NCBI GenBank assembly: GCA_038373885.1
Contig: JAWZYV010013020.1
Span: forward strand, 16,001 to 80,000
DNA from: Cheiracanthium punctorium
Lineage: Eukaryota; Arthropoda; Arachnida; Araneae; Cheiracanthiidae
Reading direction: 5' to 3'
Length of the DNA: 64,000 bases
The notes under the pieces were generated by a model, which saw only the letters and a list, made by a program, of their open reading frames with translations, searched no databases and was not told the DNA's origin. Position numbers and translations under genes: made by a program. Positions 12,651-22,247 of this stretch are shown piece after piece. The stretch's first letter is position 1; every line of letters starts with the position of its first letter.

Positions 12651-12764
12651 CTTAAGTTGCAATTTGAAAAGATAATATATGCATTTTAATTTTCTTTTAG
12701 TGAACTTTTTACCTCATTTGCCTTGGTGCTAGAATCGTTACGTAAAATCAGGCGGAGCAGATAT
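12650..12764 (-). repeat. Inverted copy of 13,816-13,930 (left arm)
   Basis: These 115 bp are the reverse complement of 13,816-13,930 with only two mismatches by eye. The right arm sits where other R copies have the homologous block, so the left arm appears to be the inserted copy. Such high identity amid strongly diverged R copies implies a recent event. Confidence 0.85.
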
Positions 12765-12808
12765 ATAACCAAGTAAATACTGCAAAAACAGTATTTACTT
12801 GGTTATAC
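12765..12808. repeat. Perfect 19-bp-arm hairpin
   Basis: TATAACCAAGTAAATACTG is followed, after five bases, by its exact complement. The right arm corresponds to native R sequence (TATTTACTTGATTAT in the 29.4-kb copy), so the left arm is a second inverted templated piece abutting the 115-bp one. Confidence 0.85.
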
Positions 12809-13092
12809 TCAGCCTTAATTTTTTTTTTTGAAAGTTGCATTTTAAAACGCTTAACGATATATGATTCGAAAAATTGCTATAACATTACTTAAAGAGCACA
12901 GTTTTTGGACATGATTCTCAAAATTTCCACGAATATTGTGAATTTGACTGATCGGAAGCATTGGCATTAAATAGTTCATTTTGCAGTATTATTATTAAGA
13001 CAGGAAAGCAAAATCAATGAATAGCATAAATAGAAAAAAATATGTGATCAATTTAAATATTGTTGGTATATGTAGAGATGAAATATATATAC

Positions 13093-13265
13093 CAATGGAT
13101 AGACTCTTCCGGAATATAACTAACCACTTTTTTTACAGTAATATTTATCCTAAGTTATGGCAAAAATTCGACGTTAAAGAGGTGGGGTATCTTTTCGAAT
13201 AAATATTTTAAAATTTTTCGTATGCAAAAGGGGTTAATTATATTCCGGAGTAGTTGGGAACTTTA
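13093..13265. mobile_element. Family B MITE
   Basis: GACTCTTCCGGAATATAACTAACCAC at the left pairs with GGTTAATTATATTCCGGAGTAGTTGG at the right. The outermost bases are decayed. Frames across it are incidental. Confidence 0.65.
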
Positions 13266-13815
13266 GTGCATGTTACTTAGTAGAACGAAATGAAGAAAGA
13301 AAAACTAATTTGCCTATTTTATTTTGGGTATCTATATTTTTTTAAAGGAGTTGTATAACCAGCTTATTTCTTTTCCATATTGTATCACATTTCCTACGCT
13401 CATGTATTATTTATTTTATACATTTATATGGAATTCTAAATCTGCGGATGTCTGAAAAAGCTATTTTTAAAAGAAAGTTAATATTTTAGGGTTTTTTGTT
13501 TGTTTAGTCGTTAATTTTTCCATGTGAGTACATACATTTTACAGCAATAGCTATAAAAATATTTTACATCAATAGCACATTTATAATCATTATTTAAAAT
13601 TTTAAAGAAGTAATCATTAAATACCTTTCAGGTTGTAAAAAGATCAGTTGATTGAACAGTGTATTTTACTTACTTTTGTAAGCGGTTTTGCAACACAGAT
13701 TAAGCAGTTTTCTGGCAATCACGATGTAATTTTCTGAATCTGGAATTAATAATTAATCAACTAGTTTGAAAGTGTACAAAAAAAAAATCCCCATCACCTA
13801 GCAAATCTCGCTTCA

Positions 13816-13930
13816 ATATCTGCTCCGCCTGATTTTACGTAACGATTCTAGCACCAAGGCAAATGAGGTAAAAAGTTCACTAAAAGAAAATTAAAATGCA
13901 TATATTATATTTTCAAATTGCTACTTAAGC
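13816..13930 (+). repeat. Right arm of 115-bp inverted repeat
   Basis: Partner of 12,650-12,764. It is homologous in order to R sequence at about 24,626-24,711 and 61,040-61,130, so this is probably the original location. Confidence 0.85.
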
Positions 13931-14957
13931 CAAAAACAGCCAAGGTTAAAGCAAATTTTGCGTCTGTATTTGAAAAACGGATAATGTTATCTATTAAAAA
14001 TGATTTTCATACTGAAATGGTATTCTTACTTTTAGCAATGTTATTTTCGCGAAATTAAATAGAAAATCCTAACCACCAGATGCTTAAAGTTCTATCTTAG
14101 TATTCATAAACATTTTTATTTCGAGCAAGTGTTTTTAAATAAGAATTTGTGCTCAATCGGGAAAGCCTGGCCATCTGGTAGGGTTGATGTAAAATGAATG
14201 AGTAAGTTTCTCACTGCGATCTGCAACATGGAGTGCTAATCGGGGTGATTCATGGCTGTAAGTTTACTTTGAGATTGTGTTCTGAAGTCTTGGAATTCTG
14301 TGTACGGTGTACCTAATGCATGAAATCAATGTCAATAAAACTTCTATACAACATTATAATTCAAGAACTAAAATCTCACAAAAAAGTATTCAATTACCCA
14401 TTTACTAATTTCGAAAATTCGCAGGATACAGTTCTCTGGTTGCTAAAGTAGAACGGAGCAAAAAAGGCATATTTTTCGTTTTTCACCCTTTAAAACATCG
14501 TAAACCAGTCACGCATAAAAAATATTTTTGAGAATTAATTATACAACTCGCGGGCGGAAAAAGTTCCACCTTCATAAAGAAAATAAACACCGCGCAGTGA
14601 AGTTGTTTATTTCTGCAATATCTGCAATAAACTGTCGAAATTAAATAAAGCAAGAACGCCTATTTTTATACAAAGATAGGAGGCATTTCATATAACGATT
14701 AAAATAATGTAATTAAAGAGTATTAGATGAAAGCGTATATCGCTCATTTGCTGAAACAACGTTATCTTAAATAACCGTGGCTGACCACATATTCAGTCAA
14801 CGACACTGACATTTTGGTCATACCACTTTGTAATCGAGGGGTAATGTGACCTAGAGAATGTGACCATTTTAGTATGGCTATCTAATAGGGTCAGATCTCA
14901 TTGGTCACATAACTATACGGATGCAAAAGGGCGTGACTGAAATGTCAGCACCGTACC

Positions 14958-15978
14958 TAGAGATTGCAATCCGGCACCAATTTCAATGCGGTCGGATTGG
15001 ACCCATCAAAACGATTTAAGTTTTGTTCCAAAATTAACTGTATAAAAGATGATTAATGAATGTAACACAAAGTTTGTAAAAAGGACGTTTATTTCTTAGG
15101 AAATCCAACTAATCAACTCTATTCTAACTAAGCAACAATTACGAATAAAATGAACAATGAAAATCTAGTATCTAGAAAAACTAGTTAAATATTAATTTTT
15201 ATATAAGACTAGACCTTTGCTAATACATATTATTATTATTATTATGGGATTTATTATGATAGCAAAAATTTATTTGTAACAAAAATAAAGCAATGGATAT
15301 GGAAAAGCACTGGAAATAACATTTGCGTTATTATATACTATATAATGATATACTTTAATTATATATAATTACACATATTTCATTTATTATGATTTATAAA
15401 TGTAATATTTAGTATAACAGTTTAAGTTCAGTCTTAATACAGGTCACGAAATCAGTGAAAATTATCTTGTAAGTTATATTACATTATGTAAGTTTCATAT
15501 ATTACCTAAATCTAAATCAACTGAGTTCACAATATTTATGTAATTTCGTTACGCTAAGCAGTCTTATAATATTGCGACAGTTATCATAGATCTGTTTAAT
15601 GAATGGCACAATTATCATAACGCCGAATATTTTTCAATAAACTTTCTTTAAATAATTATTTTGGGTATATCGATTATAATAAATCAAGTTTCATTACAAA
15701 AGAGGATCGTAGGAAATAAATAGCGTTAATCGTACCATCTACTAATCGACTTCTTAGAGAGTTAGAAATGTAGCCAGCGGCTGAAAAGACCCTTTCAGCT
15801 TCTGTGCATGTCGGTTTTATTATCGACAAATAGTCATGAATATAAGATAATTGTCCTGGAACTCCTTTATTTTCAACTGTAGTCTTTTCCTTTTTTAGTA
15901 CTTTCCGGATCCGGCTGACGTCTAATAATGCCGGATCAACCGGGTTACCGGATACGGTTTTCCGGATTGCAATCTCTA
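14958..15978 (-). mobile_element. hAT deletion derivative with 8-bp TSD
   Basis: A 1,021-bp element with perfect 17-bp terminal inverted repeats, TAGAGATTGCAATCCGG. It is flanked by exact 8-bp duplications ACCGTACC (14,950-14,957 and 15,979-15,986). Other R copies (27.6 kb) have a single uninterrupted AGCACCGTACCCTGTAT-like site, which identifies the empty site. The 8-bp duplication is the hAT signature. Only the transposase C-terminus remains, so it needs a transposase from elsewhere. Intact ends suggest fairly recent movement. Confidence 0.93.
15674..15950 (-). pseudogene. hAT transposase C-terminal dimerisation domain remnant
   Basis: About 90 codons are left. They include LSIIKPTCTEAERVFSAAGY, then SNSLRSRLVDGT and AIYFLRSSF, which is the classical hAT C-terminal dimerisation motif. 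Full hAT transposases have about 600 residues; the zinc finger and catalytic RNase H-like core are missing. The open frame runs beyond the element end into flanking R sequence up to 16,057, but that upstream part is not transposase. Confidence 0.9.
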
Positions 15979-18010
15979 ACCGTACCCTGTACTGTCCGTA
16001 AGCCACGTCAAATATCGTGATTTTTAAGTTGATACCATAGGGGCAATTGCTTTCCAAAATTAACTGTATAAATAATACAGTTAATCAAACTGTGAACTGT
16101 TAAACTGTTTATATAAAAATAATTTTCAACTGACAATCTTTTTGAGCTTTTCAAAATAACCCGCCGAATGGCGGTAAGGGGGTTTTGGTTAATATACCTT
16201 TCTTCACTTTCACGGAATTTCAAGCGTATTTTCTGAAAAATCATAATTTTTGAGCTATGGCGCCTTTTTAGCAAATAAGCGATATATATTGCAGAAGCGG
16301 AGCAACATAAGCAGACCGACATGTAACTTGTATAATGATACTTCTTTCGTTAAATTCGCCGACATACATTGCGCTAAATTATGTTAGTAACATTATGTAC
16401 GAGTTTATAAATATCTGGAAAATTTTGGTTCCCTTTATAATTTTAGCTCCGTTGAATGTGCATTTTAGATGGTAGGACATGAACATTTCAGAGGTAGTGC
16501 TGGAGGTAAATGATCACTGTATAATGTCTTTCCTATGCCTGTTGATTTGGTTTATAGTGCGTCGATAAATTGTTTGTTAAGCACTCAATTAAAATAAATC
16601 ACCCTATAAATCAATAACTATTTCAAATTTTTATAATTGATTAACATCAGTATGAATTTTCATAATTGAAAATTGATACTGATGTGAAATTTTTCAAAAT
16701 AAAGTTTCCTGCTTTCGATTGATTCAACTGACTTACTAATAATTCAAACTCTTATTTCGTTGCACAAAAATCATAACGAGTTTTCTCAAAGTTAAAAAAA
16801 TTCTGCCTGTAGAGTGATAGAAAGTGAATTTCGTCAAAGAAATTAAAACATTTGGTATTTTTGTTTTAAAAATTCTTGAATATGAGAGAAGCATTTCTAA
16901 TATTCACATTCCGTACTATGACTGGCATGTTTTTAAATTCTTTCAAGTATTCTTAACTGTCGAATACCCAAAATGTCCAGTGGTGTTTGCTGGAAACTCA
17001 TTTCCCTCCTATTTGAAACATCAATTCTGTAAAATTTATCAAAATACGGAATATATAGAATAATCATTTTACAAAACACTCTTTGAACCATCCATCAAGC
17101 TCACTGATTACAAAAGCCCCTTTTGTGAAATTGAAATTGCTGCAGCATTTGTCGCTGGTGGCACATGAACAGGAATGTATATACTAACAATAACTGTATT
17201 TCACATTAGTTCCCATTCTTTTTTTTTACTTTTATTTTGCACGGTATAGGAAATTAAATGAGTTTTTAATGTTCATGCTGATATCGTTTCTTTATTCTTG
17301 GGGCATAGACATTCTCTTATTGATTTTAATTTCGTGTAAAAATCTTTTGATTTCATTTATGCTTTAAGAAAGTATATAGGGTTTATAAGATTATTCAGTT
17401 TAGAATTGATCTTTTTGAGAATTTTAATTTAAAATGCTAAAAGTTAAAGTTAATTTATTCGAAAACTTTAAGGCATAGTTCCGTACCTCAGAACCATACT
17501 AACGTAACTCACACTGGGCTATTTTTTCAGAAGGGCACCAAAGCTGTAAAAAATCAACAAAAAAAATATTGACATTATTAAATTTGTATATACTTAACCC
17601 ATTCATACGCATTTCATTTAGAATCAACGCTTTAACTTGAAAATTGTTATATATGGATTTACTTGCGTCTAGTTCTGGGGTACAGAGTTTACAGACATAA
17701 TTCTTAAAATTATCAGGAATATTGTGAGATTTGATTGAAATTAGCATATTGATAAAATAGTACATTTGCTGTCTTAATATTAAGACAGGAAAGTAAAATC
17801 AATGAATGGTATTAATAGAATATAAACTTGATGTCTGTAATTATTACTCGTCTGTGTTTCTTGGCAGAAAACTTAAATTATTTGCCAAATCAGAGGAGTA
17901 CTATTCATTAACTTGCAGATAAAATTTCGGTATCTATAAGAGTTGTTACATTAGCTTATTACTTTCCCATCTTGCATCGCATTCCCTTTGTAAATGCTTA
18001 ATTCATTTTC
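15979..18010 (+). repeat. Long repeat R, copies 2 (end) and 3 (start)
   Basis: Resumes R after the hAT insertion: a TTTTTAAGTTGATACCATAGG block, then a CTTCACTTTCACG block. The next unit follows from about 16,440 with the TCGATAAATTGTTTGTTA landmark (16,560), a CATCAAGCTCACTGATTACAAAAG block (17,095) and a TTTCGTGTAAAAATC block (17,330). Confidence 0.6.
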
Positions 18011-18021
18011 GTATTTATTCG

Positions 18022-18420
18022 GGATCGACCGATACCAGATTTCAACCGATACCCGGTACTTTTTTACAAGGGACCGTATACCTATTATAATACAAAATTT
18101 AACATATCACAGCTACCTAAGTTTTTCCACAACTAATTTTTACATAGAAATTTATGCTTAAAAACAGGCCCACATAATAGTGCAAGCTGTTCAGAATTGT
18201 GGTGGAAAACTCCCGAATGTTTCGGGAGAGTTAGCAGTTGTGTAGACCACGTTTCCCATCACTTGCATTTCGAGAAATTGTTCTCTGTGTCTACATTTTT
18301 CCGAATGTAAGAGACAGGAAATTAGGTTCCATGTAAAATTCAATTTTCTGTGTTGATATGTTACACATTGGAACACATTAGCACTTTGTAAAAAAAATAT
18401 CGGGTATCGGTCGATCCCTA
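18022..18420. mobile_element. MITE derived from the 20.3-24.4 kb element
   Basis: A 399-bp element with ends GGGATCGACCGATACC and GGTATCGGTCGATCCC. The left end continues into TTTCAACCGATACCCGGTAC and TTTTTTACAAGGGACCGTAT, matching the terminal repeats of 20,276-24,430. Its interior, reverse complemented, also aligns with 21,816-22,070 of that element (GAATTTTACAT, CCTAATTTCCTGTC, ATGTGATGGGAAACG, TAAGCATAAATT). It is therefore an internal deletion derivative in opposite orientation. It encodes nothing itself. Confidence 0.88.
18110..18240. repeat. Family C-like hairpin nested in the MITE
   Basis: Runs from AGCTACCTAAGTTTTTCCAC to GTGGTGGAAAACTCCCG and GAGTTAGCAG. The same nested piece is at 21,922-22,053, so it was present before the MITE and the long element separated. 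Confidence 0.65.
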
Positions 18421-18439
18421 AACATTTTACCTCTACTAA

Positions 18440-18620
18440 TACAGATGTCGATATCCGGAATATAATTAACTAGTTTTTGCATTCACTAATTTTTTTAAAT
18501 ACCTTAATAAGTGATAAACAGCCCACACTTCAGCTTCGCAATTTCGGCATAGCGTAAGCCAAAATTTACTGTTTAAAAAAAGCGGTTAATTATATTCCGG
18601 TGCAGTTGGCAACTCTAATA
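18440..18620. mobile_element. Family B MITE
   Basis: ATATCCGGAATATAATTAACTAG at the left and GCGGTTAATTATATTCCGG with CAGTTGGCAACT at the right form the inverted ends. Confidence 0.65.
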
Positions 18621-19037
18621 CTAGTGAAGAACATTCAAGATGGAATTCAGAGAACAATATTTAAAAATTCCATATAAGCTTACGCAAAGTGTGTTAAAAA
18701 AAACATGACTGAGTACAGTGGGAAAGGCTCTTATGCGAGATACTGCTTTCCACATTTAAACCAAATACATTCCCCGTTTTCTTTTCGAATTCCAAAAGCA
18801 ATTAATGCAATTAATAATGTATTATACTTTCACTCAAGAAAGTTAATATTGTGTGACCCTGCTTACACAGAAAAAAAAATATAAATAAAAATAACGAACA
18901 GGCTGATATAACTTACGATAGTTAATTAATTTCTTTTTCATGTTTCACATGCATGAGAATGAAATCAACATGAAAGATAAGAGAAAACATGATGGTATTG
19001 CTGTAATTCTTAATAGACAAACGATTGCGATGCTTTT
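18621..19037. other. AT-rich spacer, nothing recognised
   Basis: No gene, RNA or repeat family was recognised here. Confidence 0.4.
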
Positions 19038-19395
19038 CAACACCTCCTACATATAGAAAGCCTAACAACTCCAGCTTTGACGACATCATTAGGCCTATTC
19101 AAGTGCCGCTATACAGTTTTCATTTCACAAAGAAACACTGTCTAAAATAATTGGTGAATGCTACAAGTATTGGAAAGTATCTTAAATTAAACATTAAAAT
19201 TAAAATACCTTTCTCGTACGTAATTATTCGTTCTGATTTATTTCCTTGTCATATTATCTAATTAGTCACAGTTCAAAACTGCCATTTACCTCAAAATTTT
19301 ATTTAAAAAAAAACAACTTTTACAAGTAACCGAATCTTGACGTCAAACCTTGATGACGGAGGAGTTGTAAGGCTTTCTATATCTAGGAAGTGTTG
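19038..19395. mobile_element. Family A MITE, copy A3 (diverged subfamily)
   Basis: The ends read CAACACCTCCTACATATAGAAAGCC and GGCTTTCTATATCTAGGAAGTGTTG, matched over at least 25 bases. Subterminal parts differ from A1 (AACAACTCCAGCTTTGACG) and group with A4 and A6. Confidence 0.75.
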
Positions 19396-20356
19396 TCAAA
19401 ACCCAATGCACTCACGGTAATCTCACAAATACAGGAACAATGAAATGAAAGCACACAATACAATGGAAATAGTTAACAGGATGAACTATGTGCCCGTAGC
19501 AACGTAGACTAAGTTGTGCAATTCTGTTGCAATGATAGAGGCTTTCAATAAAGAAGGCGTCCTTTCATGAATACGATTAACGGCCTCTTGCGCAAACTTC
19601 GCAAGACGAAAACTTATCCCTTACACTTAAGACAACTGAACTATATTTGTGGTTGCTTAAGTTCAAACAGTACATGATAATAATAGATTAAATCAATGAC
19701 AGGTTTTCAAAAAAGTTTTAACAGATGTCAAATTATTATATATTATAGTGTCGATGAACATTGAAAAATAAACCCATGAATGCCAAACACATAAAATATA
19801 AGTTCTCACAATCTATACCTTCAAAGAATACAACTGTAGATTTACAGATTCTGGCAGCTCATTCCCAGATATATAAAATGAAAAACGTATTAATTATTCA
19901 TTAAAACTTATATTGATTCTAAATGCTACAAAGAAAGCAATTTAAGCTTACATCTACAGTTCCAAACATGTTTTAATATTCTCGATAATACTTGTAATAC
20001 CACTAAGACCCTTTTATACCAGAGATAGAAGAGAATTGCACGTTGAGCATTCACTAAAACTTTTATTAATTCTAAATACTGCAAAGACTTTTTCTGCACA
20101 CCCATTTCAAGCATAATCTGAGAAATATGTTCTAATTTTCAAAACTATTTTGAACACGTATTATGAAAAAGCTTTCATTTTTTAAACACGAAGGTGCAAT
20201 ATTGCTGTATTTCCAGTTTTCTATAACAACATTAAAATCTCTATTAGACATGTTTGTAGCAAAAATAATAATTTCTAGGGCTCGACCGATACCATATTTT
20301 AACCGATACCCGATACTTTTTTACAAAGGGCTGTATTTATATCAACATCGAATAAT

Positions 20357-21813
20357 CCCAGACCGCACACAAGCTTAAATCTATTTTGACATTTCTTTGA
20401 ATTTGACGCATTAATGCAAGCTTGACAGTTCAACTCATTCTAAGCTGGCAGTAAGCTTGCAGGAGTCAAGTTCAATTGTTAAGCTTAAATACAGCTGATT
20501 TAAGCTTGGCAATATCTACTCGCTTGATTTTTCCTTTATAAAGGAGCGTTGATGGCGCCATCTGTGAAAGAGAATGGACATTAATTGTCTAGCGTCCTCA
20601 AATTTGCTGAAAGTTCGTAAAAGATGTGTTTTATTTTATATTACCAGTGCCATATTACCGGCAGGGCAAACGGGGCAACTGCCCAGGGCCTACAGATTTT
20701 ACGGCCCAAAAATCTTACATCTTACATTTTTGTAATTTTAAAATAAAATTACAAAGTATAAAAAAAAAATTCAGAAGTTAAATAATTTTTTAATTATAAA
20801 GTATGAACAATGAAAATAATTCAAATTTACATTTGTTTAAATTAATTTAAACTTATTTTTAATTCTTCGAAATACTCTATATCAATATAGCATACCAATA
20901 TGTAGGAAAATAACCACATTTGTAAAGAGAATTTTTAGCGTTAAAAAATAGCAAAATTTTTCAATTATTTGTTATTTTAAGAAATATTTACAACAATGAC
21001 TAAAGTGTTTGTATTCCATACATGTTAGCAACTGTGATATAGCATTTCGAAGTAACGTTTAACGATCTGTTTCTTTCATTTCAGATTACTTAACACAAAA
21101 TTTGTGTTAAGTAAACCCATTCTATATTTCCAAATATGGAAATTCTTCAAAATAAAATACAATTATACTACGAAATTGATTTCAAAATCAGTCGTTTGTC
21201 TCGATTTTGGCCAGCAGTATTGCTTCATGAGTGTTGCGGTACTGAAAGTTTTAAAACGTGTTTTTTTTATTTTAATTTTAATTTTAATTTAATTTATTTT
21301 GATGCATTATTTTAATTTTGATGCATCCCATGGAAAAATAAAAGAAACAAATAACACATCGCCCACTTATCAATCTGGCGAGAAAACAGCGTGGTAAGTC
21401 ACTTCAAACTTTAGTCATAGCTGCACAAGGCTCCGGTGGCGGAATGGATAGCGTGCTCGACTGCGAAGCCAAAGGGCCCGGGTTCTATTCCAGCGACGAA
21501 CACTCGATGGAAACAGATTGAATTAAATTGAAATTTCAGCGTAGAGGCGGAAAATGCGCGGAAAAATAAATTATGAGGGCGCGTTAGCCAGAGGGCGCCC
21601 CGTGTATTTATTTTTTTTTTGGAAAATTTTTTAAGCTTGAAATTAAGCTTGAAATGTCAAGCTTAATGCAAGCTGGGCAAGTGTAAAGTAGAACACTTGA
21701 TTTAAGCTTGCATCAAGCTTACACGCTTGGAATTTTCAGGCTTAATTCAAGCTTATTGACTTGATAAATCAAGCTTGCTGCAAGTTTGATGCAAGTCTGC
21801 TGTGCTGTCTGGG
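20357..21813 (+). mobile_element. Transposon E1, copy a (nested)
   Basis: 1,457 bp with 13-bp terminal repeats: CCCAGACCGCACA at the left and TGTGCTGTCTGGG at the right. The dinucleotide AT lies on both sides. It interrupts the 4.15-kb element: the MITE sequence at 18,345-18,372, complemented, runs straight across the site. Both subterminal regions are rich in AAGCTTG/CAAGCTT motifs. An internal tRNA-like stretch is at 21,429. An extra 0.4-kb AT-rich insertion (about 20,650-21,060) is absent from copy E1b. The 62-codon frame at 21,104 is not a credible transposase; the element looks non-autonomous. Confidence 0.85.
21429..21500 (+). repeat. tRNA-like module inside E1a
   Basis: GGTGGCGGAATGGATAGCG resembles an A box region and GGGTTCTATTCC a B box, with 40-odd bases between. 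The same module is inside E1b on the minus strand, so it is part of the element or an insertion older than their split. It is not a folding-competent tRNA gene by eye. Confidence 0.6.
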
Positions 21814-21921
21814 ATGAATTTTACATAGAACCTAATTTCCTGTCACTTACATTCCGGAAAATTTTGACCCAGAGAAAAATTTCTCCAAATGCATGTGATG
21901 GGAAACGTGATCTATATAACA

Positions 21922-22053
21922 TAACTGCCAACTTTCCCGGAACTTTGGGGTGTTTTCCGCAACAATTTTAAACAACTTGAACTAGAAATTTGGCCTTATT
22001 TTAAGCATAAATTGCTATGTAAGAATTAGTTGTAGAAAATCTTTGGTAGCTGC
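21922..22053. repeat. Family C-like hairpin nested in the 4.15-kb element
   Basis: Starts AACTGCCAACTTTCCCGG and ends with AAATCTTTGGTAGCTG. Orthologous by position to 18,110-18,240 in the MITE. Confidence 0.6.
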
Positions 22054-22247
22054 GATATGTTAAAGTTTGTACTATAACATGTATACAGTAGTGTGGAGCG
22101 AAAAATTAAATTTTGCCAAATTGTTTTTAAATAGCTATAAGAATGTGACCCAACCTTTCAAAAAGCGTATCGTAAAATATTTTTTATTTATTTTGAGTCT
22201 ATCTACCCGCGCATTTGATTTGAATTTTGCAACGTTCGCCAATGCAA

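Larger units (their letters stand above)
11860..14957 (+). repeat. Long repeat R, copy 2
   Basis: Collinear with other R copies from the TCGATAAATTGTTTGTTA landmark (11,905) through the CACCAGATG block (14,083) to a TTAGTATGGCTATC block near 14,870. It carries a local minisatellite, an inverted 115-bp insertion and a family B MITE. The R sequence resumes at 15,979 after a hAT insertion. Confidence 0.6.

Noticed and set aside
15979..16057. Upstream extension of the hAT frame as part of the transposase
   Set aside because: It lies outside the element's terminal repeat and target duplication, in R sequence, so it is chance readthrough.
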